A DNA stretch of 64,000 nt from Thermoanaerobaculales bacterium (GTDB lineage Bacteria; Acidobacteriota; Thermoanaerobaculia; Thermoanaerobaculales; Sulfomarinibacteraceae), in assembly GCA_035358815.1 (NCBI GenBank), contig DAOPQC010000001.1, forward strand, positions 468,820 to 532,819, written 5' to 3'. The number at the start of each line of letters is the position of its first letter. Position 1 is the first letter of the stretch. A model generated the notes under the pieces. That model was not told where the DNA came from and ran no database searches. It saw only the letters and a list, made by a program, of their open reading frames with translations. The translations under genes and the position numbers were made by a program. Below, one piece after another: positions 24,977 through 33,344 of this stretch.

Positions 24977-25501
24977 ATGCGGAAGTCCGTGCTGGTGTTG
25001 GTTGGCTGCCTCGTGCTGTGCGCGGCCCCGGCGTGGGCCGGGGGAGCGTTCTCCTTGTTCGGGACCTACGGTGAGGTGACCGAGGACAACCGGTCATACG
25101 GCGTCGGCGCCAGGCTCAGTCTCGGCGGCCAGTGGGTGATGGTCGACCTGACCGGCACCTGGGTCCCGGGCCACAGCGCCGGCGACTTCGACGAAGACAT
25201 GCAGGTCGTCCCCTTCGACCTCGGTCTGCGCCTCGTGCTCGCCCCCGCGAGCGAGCTGCGGCCATACGTCGGAGCAGGCGTCACCTACATGGCGATCAAC
25301 CTCTCGGAGAGGGACGTCGACGATCCGACCGGCTTCTATGCCCTGGCCGGCTTCAACGTGAAGGCCTGGGACCACGCGGGCTTCTTCATGGAGGCCGTCT
25401 ACCGCGAGGCAGATGCCACGGTCGTCGACTACGACGGGTCGGAGTTCGACGAGGACTTCGGCGGCATCGCCGGCGCGGTCGGGTTCTACTGGACCTTCTA
25501 G
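24977..25501 (+). CDS. Outer-membrane beta-barrel protein
   Basis: A 174-aa protein with a signal peptide cleaved after PAWA (residue about 21) and about eight alternating amphipathic strands ending in FYWTF, an aromatic C-terminus typical of Gram-negative barrels of the OmpA/OmpW/OprG-like small class. Seen strands include QWVMVDLTGTWV, LRPYVGAGVTYM and AGAVGFYWTF. The ATG at 24977 has GGAGG 6 nt upstream. TAGAAT (24923-24928) may be its -10. It converges with tpx, with one base between stops. Substrate unknown. Confidence 0.8.
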   Translation: MRKSVLVLVGCLVLCAAPAWAGGAFSLFGTYGEVTEDNRSYGVGARLSLGGQWVMVDLTGTWVPGHSAGDFDEDMQVVPFDLGLRLVLAPASELRPYVGAGVTYMAINLSERDVDDPTGFYALAGFNVKAWDHAGFFMEAVYREADATVVDYDGSEFDEDFGGIAGAVGFYWTF

Positions 25502-25502
25502 C

Positions 25503-26003
25503 TCAGCCCAGCGCCGCCAGCGCCGCGTCGTAGTCCGGCTCGGTCGTGATCTCGTCCACCAGCTGGGTGTAGATGACCCGGTCGCGCTCGTCGAGAACGA
25601 CGACCGCGCGGGCGCACAGGCCGGCCAGCGGGCCGTCGACGAGCAGGACTCCGTAGTCCTCGGCGAACCTCTTGCCGCGCATCATCGACAGCGGCACGAC
25701 GCCGGTCAGGCCTTCGGTTGAGCAGAACCGGCCCTGCGCGAAGGGCAGGTCGGCGGAGATGACCAGCACGACCGTGTTGTCGAGCGAGCCGGCGGCCTGG
25801 TTGAAGCGGCGCGTCGAGGCCGCGCAGACCGCGGTGTCGAGGCTGGGCACGATGTTCAGGATCTTGCGCTTGCCCGCGTGATCGGCGAGGGTCACGTCGG
25901 CCAGGTTGCCGCCGACCAGGGTGAAACGCGGCGCCGCCGTTCCGACGGCCGGGAGCTCACCGTTGGTGTGAACGGGGTTGCCTTTGAGATGGGTTGTGGC
26001 CAT
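25503..26003 (-). CDS. tpx: Thiol peroxidase (2-Cys peroxiredoxin)
   Basis: A 166-aa peroxiredoxin that reduces hydrogen and alkyl peroxides with electrons from thioredoxin. Peroxidatic Cys 60 lies in SLDTAVCAAST and resolving Cys 94 in GRFCSTEGL, the 2-Cys Tpx arrangement. N-terminus MATTHLKGNPVHTNGELP fits the family. AAAGGA lies upstream of the ATG. A thioredoxin gene that could reduce it is at 56929-57255. Confidence 0.95.
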   Translation of the reverse strand: MATTHLKGNPVHTNGELPAVGTAAPRFTLVGGNLADVTLADHAGKRKILNIVPSLDTAVCAASTRRFNQAAGSLDNTVVLVISADLPFAQGRFCSTEGLTGVVPLSMMRGKRFAEDYGVLLVDGPLAGLCARAVVVLDERDRVIYTQLVDEITTEPDYDAALAALG

Positions 26004-26535
26004 GGTGGGTTCCTTTCATCTCGTCCTCGGTCCCATATGATAGACGAACGCAGCCTGCGAGTAGCGCGCATCCCCGGCGCTCGCTTCACCCCCGCCCGCT
26101 CCCGCTTCCGGATGGCTGCCTACAGCCTATCGACCGCTCGAGTCCGCACGCCCCTGCCAGCGAAGCCCGGCCCGGCGACCCCCCTCAACCGGATCGAACC
26201 GCGGAGGGCGCCGAGATCGCAGAGGCCGTCCCAGAGAACGTCTTCTGTCCGTGCTCCGCGCTGTCTGCGCCCTCTGCGGTTCAGATGACGTGAGGCCGAA
26301 TCGGTGGAGGTGTCCGGCCGCGGATCGAGTGGAGAGGCGTGGGCTCGCTCCGGTCAACGCTGCCGGCGAGCGGGCGGATACGGGCGCGGCAGCGGGTACG
26401 GAAACGGGGCGCGTTCGACCGGGAACGGGAACGGGGACGATTCGGGCGCGGAAGCGGAAGCGGGTGCGGAAACGGGGCGCGCTCGATCGGGAACGGGAAC
26501 GGGAACGGGGACGGGAACGGGAGCGAGCCGGCCCC
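26004..26535. repeat. Long repeat-rich spacer
   Basis: No gene seen in 532 bp. An inverted repeat of 16 bp (15 match) starts GAACCGCGGAGGGCGC at 26196-26211, with its partner at 26267-26282; its spacer continues the CGCAGAGG theme. A purine hexamer block fills 26391-26526, within which a roughly 45-bp unit is repeated at an offset of 68 (26391-26436 and 26459-26504). TATCAT near 26038 on the minus strand could be the tpx -10. Confidence 0.65.
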
Positions 26536-27027
26536 TCAATCGTCGTTGCGCCCGAACCACCTTCTCTCGAGCAGCCGCACCACCGACTCGTAGCCCTCGC
26601 GGTCGATCTCGTCGAAGTGGGCGGGGCGGTGGGAGTCGGCGTCGAGCACGCCGACCGGACGGCCGTCGGCGCCGCGCACCGGCACCACGATCTCCGAGCG
26701 GCTGCGATCGTCGCAGGGAATGTGCCCGGGGAACGCGTGCACGTCCGGCACCACCACCGTCTGGTTGCGGTCGATGCCGGCCCAGCACACGCCGGTGTGC
26801 CGGGCGAGCACCAGGCAGGCCACCGGGCCCTGGTAGGCGTCGACCACCAGCTCGCCGTCCGTGAGCCGGTAGAAGCCGGTCCACGACACCCCAGGCACCT
26901 TGTGGTGCAGCAGCGCCGCTGCGGTCGCCCGGTGCGCGACGGCGTCGTCGGTCTTTGCGATCAGCTCGGACAGCTGTTTTAGGGTGCGGGCCCAGCGGGC
27001 GCGACGGGTCTCGTCCTTCACCGACAC
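26536..27027 (-). CDS. msrC: Free methionine-(R)-sulfoxide reductase (GAF domain)
   Basis: A 163-aa GAF-domain enzyme that reduces free L-methionine-(R)-sulfoxide. The three Cys lie at 71, 81 and 105 (GPVACLVLARHTGVCW and FPGHIPCDD); the spacing of 10 and 24 matches the characterised enzyme family. Further signatures are VPDVHAFPGHI and SEIVVPV. The start is GTG 27027, one base after the argS stop and behind GAGGAG. It is the distal gene of an argS-msrC pair. C-terminal end YESVVRLLERRWFGRNDD is normal. Confidence 0.93.
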   Translation of the reverse strand: MSVKDETRRARWARTLKQLSELIAKTDDAVAHRATAAALLHHKVPGVSWTGFYRLTDGELVVDAYQGPVACLVLARHTGVCWAGIDRNQTVVVPDVHAFPGHIPCDDRSRSEIVVPVRGADGRPVGVLDADSHRPAHFDEIDREGYESVVRLLERRWFGRNDD

Positions 27028-27028
27028 G

Positions 27029-29197
27029 TCACATCTCCTCGGGGATCGGGATGCCGAGTAGCTCCTCGAGCAGCACCCGGATCTCGTCGACGAAGACCGT
27101 GAACACTGCCCGCCGGAGGCGGCGCACCCCGCCGTCCTCCTCCGGCACCACCGGGTGGCCGTGGTAGAGCTTGTGGAAGAGCTGGGCCAGATCGTGGACG
27201 TGCTGGGCGAGCAGCGAGAACTCGAGGCAGGAGAGCGACTGGGCGACCACCTCGTGGCGGCGCGCGCACTGCAGCACGAGGTCCCACAGCTCGTCATCGA
27301 TCGCCGCTCCCTCGAGCAGCGCGGCCTCCTCGGCGCCGACGCGGCCCTCGCCGCGGCGCTCGGCGAGCTTCTCGAAGACCTTCCGGGCCCGCACTGCCGA
27401 GTACTGCAGGTAGGGCCCGGTGTCGCCCTCGAAGGCGAGCGCCTCGGTGAAGTCGAACGCCAGCACCCGATTGCGGGACTGCCGCGCCATCAGGTAGCGA
27501 AGCGCCCCAACGGCGATGGCGCGGGAGCGCCCTTGCAGGTCGGCAACCTCGCCCCGGTGTCCGATCCGCGACACGACGGCGTCCTCGGCCGCCGCCTCGA
27601 GCACGTCCAGGAACTCGTCGGCCTTGACCCCGATCCCGCGCCGCCCGGACATCTCGACGTAAGCCTTGGCCATGTCCTCGTCGGAGAGGCAGAAGCTGCG
27701 CCCGCTCGCCTCCTCAATGCGACGGACCGCGGCCGGGGTCAGCGCCACCATCTCGTAGGCGAAGTGGATCGAGCCGTCGGCCGCCTCCGGGTGTCCGAGC
27801 ACCCGGACCGCCTCCTTGACCACGCGCTGCGGGTACGACTGCCGGACGTCGATGACGTTGTAGATCCGCGCGCCGGCGCCGAAGCTCGCCGAGGGCAGTG
27901 CGTCGGCCCGGTCCGAGCTGGTGCGGACGAGGGCCTGTCCCTGATCGCCGTAGCACAGCGGCAGCGCCGGCCCCGGCCGCGTCCACCTGGCGAAGGTCCG
28001 GTAACCGAAGTCGAGCCGTCGGCCGTCAGCGCCCGCCAGCAGGCCGAGCTTCCACAGCTGGTAGGCGATGTCCTTGCCGGTGTAGGTGACGGTGCCGTTC
28101 GAGCGCACCAGGATCTTGTCGGGGTCGTCGAGGTCGGCGAACTCGGGGCTTGCGGCCAGCGACATCACCCAGCAGCCGGCGTTCTTGCCCTCGGCCGCGA
28201 GGCGGACCGCTCCGGAGGCCTCGAGCATCTCGAAGGCCTGCCGCCAGAACCCGAGGTGGAGAATGTCCGACTCGTGGGGCAGCAGGTCGTAGGCGACGCC
28301 GAGCCGTGCCATCGTCGCCAGGTGGCAGCGCAGGTTGCCGGCCGCGACCTCGGCGGCGAGGCGCGCGATCGCGCGCTGGGAGTAGGGCTCCCCGGAGATC
28401 ACCGCCCCGCGCAGCAGATACTCCGCCTGCTCGAGGTCGACCTCGCCTGGCCCGCCCTCGACGGCGTGCAGCACCTCGTCCCGGTGGGTGGCGAAGCCGG
28501 GATCGGCCTCGTAGCGGGCGGTCACCCGGGGGTAGATCTCCCAGCACAGGTCGTCGAAGTCCCGGGTCGAGGCCGCCGGCACGGCGTCCTGCGGCAGCCG
28601 CGCCAGGAAGGAGCCGATCAGCTCGTCGCGTCGGCTGACCTCGATGTCGAGGGCCGCGGCGAGCTCTGGCTCCGGGAGGTGGAGCACGCCGACCACCACG
28701 TCCGCCACCTGCACGCCGGTGTCGTCGATGTAGTTCTGGACCTCGACCGGGCTCTCGAGCGCGCGCAGGCAGCGCACCAGGATGTCGCCGAGCACGGCGT
28801 TGCGCAGGTGGCCGATGTGGGCCGCCTTGTTGGGGTTGATGTTGGTGTGCTCGACGATCGTCTTGGGCCCGCCGGCGCCGGCTGCCGGCGCCGGCGGCAC
28901 GAGCAGCCGGCGGAGCAGGCCGGGGCGGTCGAGGAAGATGTTGACGAAGCCCGGGCCGGCGACCTCCACCCGGGCGACGGCCTCCGGCCAGGGAGCGGCC
29001 GCCACCACCCGCTCGGCGATCTCGCGCGGCGGCCGCCGCAGCGCCTTGGCGAGCGGCAGGGCGCCCGGCCAGGCCAGGTCGCCGAGCGAGCGCCGCGGCG
29101 GCACCTCGAGCACGGGCTCGGCGCGGTGGCCGAGCTCGGCCTCGAGGGCAGTGGCGATCGCGTCGGCGCAGCGCTTGCGGATCTCCTGAAGCGGCAT
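27029..29197 (-). CDS. argS: Arginyl-tRNA synthetase
   Basis: A class I synthetase charging tRNA-Arg. N-terminal additional domain (about 1-100, GPGFVNIFLD), HIGH motif at 127-130 (HIGHLRNAVLGD), catalytic insertion, and a C-terminal anticodon-binding domain with FEGDTGPYLQYSAVRARKVF. The KMSKS position reads EMSGRRGIGV, a variant often seen in ArgRS. At 722 aa it is much longer than the usual 550-600 residues; the extra length sits in the catalytic insertion. The ATG at 29197 has GGAGG 6 nt upstream; upstream frame is repeat-derived. Promoter candidate at 29221-29250. Confidence 0.95.
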   Translation of the reverse strand: MPLQEIRKRCADAIATALEAELGHRAEPVLEVPPRRSLGDLAWPGALPLAKALRRPPREIAERVVAAAPWPEAVARVEVAGPGFVNIFLDRPGLLRRLLVPPAPAAGAGGPKTIVEHTNINPNKAAHIGHLRNAVLGDILVRCLRALESPVEVQNYIDDTGVQVADVVVGVLHLPEPELAAALDIEVSRRDELIGSFLARLPQDAVPAASTRDFDDLCWEIYPRVTARYEADPGFATHRDEVLHAVEGGPGEVDLEQAEYLLRGAVISGEPYSQRAIARLAAEVAAGNLRCHLATMARLGVAYDLLPHESDILHLGFWRQAFEMLEASGAVRLAAEGKNAGCWVMSLAASPEFADLDDPDKILVRSNGTVTYTGKDIAYQLWKLGLLAGADGRRLDFGYRTFARWTRPGPALPLCYGDQGQALVRTSSDRADALPSASFGAGARIYNVIDVRQSYPQRVVKEAVRVLGHPEAADGSIHFAYEMVALTPAAVRRIEEASGRSFCLSDEDMAKAYVEMSGRRGIGVKADEFLDVLEAAAEDAVVSRIGHRGEVADLQGRSRAIAVGALRYLMARQSRNRVLAFDFTEALAFEGDTGPYLQYSAVRARKVFEKLAERRGEGRVGAEEAALLEGAAIDDELWDLVLQCARRHEVVAQSLSCLEFSLLAQHVHDLAQLFHKLYHGHPVVPEEDGGVRRLRRAVFTVFVDEIRVLLEELLGIPIPEEM

Positions 29198-29220
29198 GCA
29201 GGGCCTCCAGCCGAGGGGAG

Positions 29221-29250
29221 ATTCTACTTGCTGGCCAGGCAAACTGGTAA
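29221..29250 (-). promoter_or_regulatory. Candidate promoter of argS
   Basis: On the minus strand TTACCA (29245-29250) and TAGAAT (29221-29226) are 18 nt apart. The predicted start near 29214 leaves a 17-nt leader that holds the GGAGG site. Confidence 0.5.
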
Positions 29251-29670
29251 CGCGGGCCACCCGTTCCCGTTCCCCTGCCCCTTCCCGTTCCCGAAACGGC
29301 GTCCCTGCTCTCCATTCTCCTGCTGGGAACGGAGGCGGCGACGACGACAGGCAAGGGGTTGGCCTGGGGAAAGTGCCAAAGTGTCGGCCCTGGCACGGGA
29401 ATGGGAACGGAGGCGGCGACGACGACAGGCAGGGGGTTGGGCTGGGGAAAGTGCCAAAGTGTCGGCCCTGGCACTCGATGGTTGTGGCGTGGGCTTCCAG
29501 CCCGCGTTCCACGGCTTCCAGCCCGCGACCTTGACGATGGCAGCCAAGATGGCTGCCCCAATAGAAGGCGGAGGCCGGAGCCCCCGCTGGTTCTCGCCGT
29601 CATCGCCTTCTGCAGCGCCCTGTATCTATCCCCCAGATCCTATCCCCCAGATCCTGGACGGGCGGAGGCC
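29251..29670. repeat. Spacer with 78-bp tandem duplication and hexamer tracts
   Basis: No gene seen. A pyrimidine hexamer tract lies at 29261-29296. A unit of 78 bp beginning GGGAACGGAGGCGGCG is tandemly duplicated (29325-29402 and 29403-29476) with few differences; it contains GTGCCAAAGTGTCGGCC. A GGATCTGGGGGATA-type repeat lies at 29629-29656, just downstream of the LVIVD gene. Confidence 0.65.
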
Positions 29671-32600
29671 TTACTGCGGCAGCACGGTGGTCGGGTCACT
29701 CGTCGTGTTGTCCAACACGGAGCCGTAGCCGAAGATGGACGCGCCCTCGGTGTTGGTCCAAATGTCCACGTAGCCGGCCTCAATCGGCGAGTGGTTCCGG
29801 AACACCCGGGTGATCTGGTTGTTGGAGTAGGGCGCCAGGTCCATGGTCTTGGTTTCGAGCGACTCGCCCTCGGAGTTGAAGAGCTCGATGAACACCCGCA
29901 CCGTCTGGCCGCTGCCGTTCTGGCAGCCGACGTTGGAGCGGACGTCGTCGTTCTCGTTCATGAAGATGATCCGCTTCTTCACCCCCGAGGCGATCATCCG
30001 GTCCTCCGGGATGCCCGGCAGCTCCTGTCCGAAAGTCCCAGCCACCTTGGCCCACGGCAGGTTGTAGGTCCGGCTCATGGCCAAGAGCTCCGGTCCGCTC
30101 GCCTCGATGGCCAGCGCACCGGCCTGGTCCGGCTCGAGTCCGAACACCTCGTCGAGCACGTTGGCATAGCGCACGCCGGCTCCGGGCGCGAGCGAGAACG
30201 TGTCACTGCGGACCGGATCGCCGTTGTCGGCGCCGCGGGGCAGCCACAGCAGCTCGTAGGTGAGGTCGGTGGAACCGACGTTGTTGAGGTCCACATCCGT
30301 CTCGAAGAACGCGCCCTCCAGCCCGGCGGCGAGCGCTGCGGCGGGGATGAAGGTCGTGTCATCCGACGGCACCTGGGGCAGGATGGTGGTCGGGTCGGAC
30401 GTGATGTTGTCGAGCATCGAACCGTAGCAGTAGTAGAGCGCGACGTCGCTGCCGGCCCAGACGTCGACGTAGCCGTTGACCGGCTGGTAGTCCCGGAAGA
30501 CCCGGTTGATCTGGTTGTTGGACCAGGGTCCCAGGTCCATGGTCTTGGTTTCGAGAGGCGAGCCCTCGGCGTCGAAGATTCCGATGTTGATGGTCACCGG
30601 CTCGCTTGAGCCGTTGACGCAGCCGACGTTGGCCCGGAAGTCAGGGTCCTCGCTCAGGAAGATGATGCGCTGCGGCTCGGTGCCGGCGATCATCTCGGTC
30701 GCCCGGATGGCTGGCAGGCCCTGGCCGAAGGTGCCGGCGGTCTTGCCGGCAGGGATGTTGTAGGTGCGGCTCATGCCGATGACCGACTCGGTGTTCGCCA
30801 CCAGCCTCAGGGCGCCGAGTGAGTCGGCGCCGAGACCGAATAGCTCAGCGAGTACATTCTCGTAGCGCTGGCTCTGCCCGGGAGCGAGCGCAATTACATC
30901 GGAGCTGATGGGATCGGAGTTGTCCTCGCCGCGCGGCAGCCACTGGAAGGTCAGCTGCGCTGCCTCTGTCCCTGTGTTGTTGACCTCGACGTCGGTTGAG
31001 AAGAAGGCCCCCTGGGCGCCGGCCGCCACCGCCGCCGCCGGGATGAACGACTCGCGGTCCGGAGAAGGGCCGCCGGCGCACTCGGAGAAGACGTAAACGC
31101 CGGTGTCGCTGCCCGCGGCGTAGACCCGTCCCGCTGACACCACCACCGACTCCACCGGCGCAGGCGTTTCGAAGAACCCGACCTCGACCGGAGCCGAGGG
31201 AGTTCTGACGTCGACCACTCGGAGGCCGCTGGGAGCGTAGTCTGCGAGGTAGGCGTAGCCCCCCGCGACCGCCACCGCCCGGGAGATTTGCCCCGCCGCC
31301 CCGAGGGACCCCACCGGAACCGGGGCCGAAGGGGTGCCCACGTCAACGACCCACAGGCCGCCCGCGTCGTCTGCGACGTACGCATGACGGCCGGCAAGCG
31401 CGACATCCCAGGCGAAGCCCGGCGTGTCGACGGAGCCTACCTCGACGGGCGCGGCCGGCGTGCTGACGTCGATCACGCGAAGACCCGCGTCCCCGCCTGC
31501 GACGTAGGCGTGGGTCCCCAGAATGACGACACCCTGGGCAGTGCCAGGCGTGCCGATGGAGCCGACCTCGACGGGCGCGGAAGGCGCGCTCACGTCGATC
31601 ACGCGGAGGCCTGCGTCCCCGTCGGCGACGTAGGCGTGGGTGCCCGAGACCGCCACGCCCGAGGCGGACCCTGGTGTGTCGACGAAGCCGACCTCGACCG
31701 GCGCGGAGGGATCGAGAACCGAGATCACGCGAAGGCCCCCCTCGCCGTCGGCGGCGTAGGCGAAGCCGCCGCTCGCCGCGACGTCGGCGACGGCTGCCGG
31801 CGTGCCGACGAAGCCCACCTCGGCCGGCGCCGCGGGGTCCGAGAGGTCGAACGACCGTAGCCCGGCGGGCGAGAATCCGACGAACGCGTTGCCACCGGAT
31901 ACGTCGATGCTTGCGGCACTCCCGGGAACGTCCACGAAGCTCATCTCGGTCGGTGCCGGTGGCAGGCTCACGTCGATCACCCGGAGACCCCCACCCCAGT
32001 CAGCGATGTACGCCAGGTCATCCGCGACCGCGACACCGTAGGCATATCCCGGCGTGTCCGCGGCCCCGGCCTCCACCGGCGACGACGGAACGCTCACGTC
32101 GACCACCCGGAGTCCCTCGGTGTCGTCGGCGACATAGGCAAAGCCGCCGGCAACGGCGACACCGTAGGCAAGTCCCGGTGTATCGATGAAACCGACCTCA
32201 ACCGGCTCGTCCACTGTGGCCGCATCGATCACGCGGAGGCCCGCAGCCTCGGCAGCAACGAAGACGTAGCTGTTCGCGACTGCGACACCGTAGGCGACTC
32301 CCGGCGTGTCGAGATGCCCGACCTGGTGGGACGCCGCCGGAACCCCGACGTCGATCACGTGCAGACCCGTGCCAACGTCGGCGACGTAGGCGTAGCCTCC
32401 CGCGAGAGCGACGTCGATCGCGAGGTTCGGGGTGTCGACGGATGCCACCTCGACGGGCGTGGTCGGTGAGGCCACGTCGATCACGCGAAGGCCCGCACTG
32501 CCGTCAGCCAGGTAGGCGAAATTGCCCGCGACCGCGACGTCGATGGCCAAGCCCTGAGTCGCGATGAAGCCCACCTGGACCGGCGCCGCCGGCACCCTCG

Positions 32601-32922
32601 CGTCGATCACTCGAAGCCCATCACCTGCTGCAACGTAGACGTAACCGCCAGACGCCGAAATGCCGAGCACGAGCCACGGCAGCTCGACGTCGCCCACGAC
32701 GCGTGGCGTCGACGGGTCGGAGACGTCGGCGATTTGCAGCGTGCTGCCGCTGCCGAGGTAGGCAAGGTCTGCGGATGCGGCGACCGCCGCCGTCGGGCCG
32801 TAGGGCCAGCGACCGATCAGCTCCGGGCAGCCCTGGGCTGCAACCGGCGCCACCGCGACGGCGAAGCCTGCCGCTAGCGCGATGATCAAGGACTCTGAAC
32901 CCAAACGGCTTGGGGACCGCAT
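29671..32922 (-). CDS. Secreted LVIVD-repeat beta-propeller protein with duplicated C-terminal domain
   Basis: A 1083-aa exported protein. Signal peptide about 1-29 (ending APVAAQG). Residues about 35-640 hold some fourteen repeats of about 42 residues built on the pattern YAYVADxxxGLRVIDVSxPxxPVEVG, the LVIVD class that forms beta-propellers. The C-terminal part has two copies of a domain of about 170 residues, each opening with IPAAAxAAGxxGAFF and ending LDNxTSDPTTxLPQ, probably Ig-like beta sandwiches. The second of two tandem ATGs (32922) is best placed after GGAGG. The role is probably cell-surface or extracellular binding; ligand unknown. A shorter paralogue is at 38571-40604. Confidence 0.85.
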   Translation of the reverse strand: MRSPSRLGSESLIIALAAGFAVAVAPVAAQGCPELIGRWPYGPTAAVAASADLAYLGSGSTLQIADVSDPSTPRVVGDVELPWLVLGISASGGYVYVAAGDGLRVIDARVPAAPVQVGFIATQGLAIDVAVAGNFAYLADGSAGLRVIDVASPTTPVEVASVDTPNLAIDVALAGGYAYVADVGTGLHVIDVGVPAASHQVGHLDTPGVAYGVAVANSYVFVAAEAAGLRVIDAATVDEPVEVGFIDTPGLAYGVAVAGGFAYVADDTEGLRVVDVSVPSSPVEAGAADTPGYAYGVAVADDLAYIADWGGGLRVIDVSLPPAPTEMSFVDVPGSAASIDVSGGNAFVGFSPAGLRSFDLSDPAAPAEVGFVGTPAAVADVAASGGFAYAADGEGGLRVISVLDPSAPVEVGFVDTPGSASGVAVSGTHAYVADGDAGLRVIDVSAPSAPVEVGSIGTPGTAQGVVILGTHAYVAGGDAGLRVIDVSTPAAPVEVGSVDTPGFAWDVALAGRHAYVADDAGGLWVVDVGTPSAPVPVGSLGAAGQISRAVAVAGGYAYLADYAPSGLRVVDVRTPSAPVEVGFFETPAPVESVVVSAGRVYAAGSDTGVYVFSECAGGPSPDRESFIPAAAVAAGAQGAFFSTDVEVNNTGTEAAQLTFQWLPRGEDNSDPISSDVIALAPGQSQRYENVLAELFGLGADSLGALRLVANTESVIGMSRTYNIPAGKTAGTFGQGLPAIRATEMIAGTEPQRIIFLSEDPDFRANVGCVNGSSEPVTINIGIFDAEGSPLETKTMDLGPWSNNQINRVFRDYQPVNGYVDVWAGSDVALYYCYGSMLDNITSDPTTILPQVPSDDTTFIPAAALAAGLEGAFFETDVDLNNVGSTDLTYELLWLPRGADNGDPVRSDTFSLAPGAGVRYANVLDEVFGLEPDQAGALAIEASGPELLAMSRTYNLPWAKVAGTFGQELPGIPEDRMIASGVKKRIIFMNENDDVRSNVGCQNGSGQTVRVFIELFNSEGESLETKTMDLAPYSNNQITRVFRNHSPIEAGYVDIWTNTEGASIFGYGSVLDNTTSDPTTVLPQ

Positions 32923-33344
32923 CATTCGCCTCCGTTCCAGCCCCGGGCGTGGACCGACCAGCGCATTACGCTGCCGTGAGGTGGGCAGCATAGCGGGCCC
33001 TGGCGTCGCGGACGAGGGCCTGGTCCGTGGACTGTCAACGACGGTGAAACAGCCGTGCGGGTGCGTCGCTTCCGGATCGTCTCGTGGCGGAGGATGGCGG
33101 ACCGGGCCGGATCTGGGAGTGCCGCAGTGGGGGTCGATGGCGGTCCGGGCCCGAGCCCGGCGACGGGCAGGGAAACAGGAACGGGGGCGCGACGGGCGCG
33201 GAAGCGGGGGACGCATCCGGGAACGGGGACGGGAACGGGAGCGGGCATGGGCGGACGGCTTGGCAAAGCGGGCGGTCGCGAGTACCATGCGTTGGCCTTG
33301 GTGCAACAATTCACAAGCAGCACCGGGGCGCCACGGAGGCAGCC
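32923..33344. repeat. Divergent spacer with purine hexamer tract; argF promoter inside
   Basis: No gene seen. Divergent starts of the LVIVD gene and argF. A mixed GGGAAC/GCGGAA purine tract fills 33164-33249. The argF promoter lies just after it. TATGCT on the minus strand near 32990 might be a -10 for the LVIVD gene. Confidence 0.55.
33260..33288 (+). promoter_or_regulatory. Sigma70-type promoter of argF
   Basis: TTGGCA (33260-33265), 17-nt spacer, TACCAT (33283-33288). The predicted start near 33295 leaves a leader of about 50 nt. No ARG-box palindrome was recognised. Confidence 0.65.

Noticed and set aside
26391..26526. Open frames full of Arg-Glu-Arg or Gly-Asn-Gly repeats
   Set aside because: They are translations of the GGGAAC hexamer tract, with no start signal and no similarity to real proteins. 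The same applies at 33164, 43099 and 57347.
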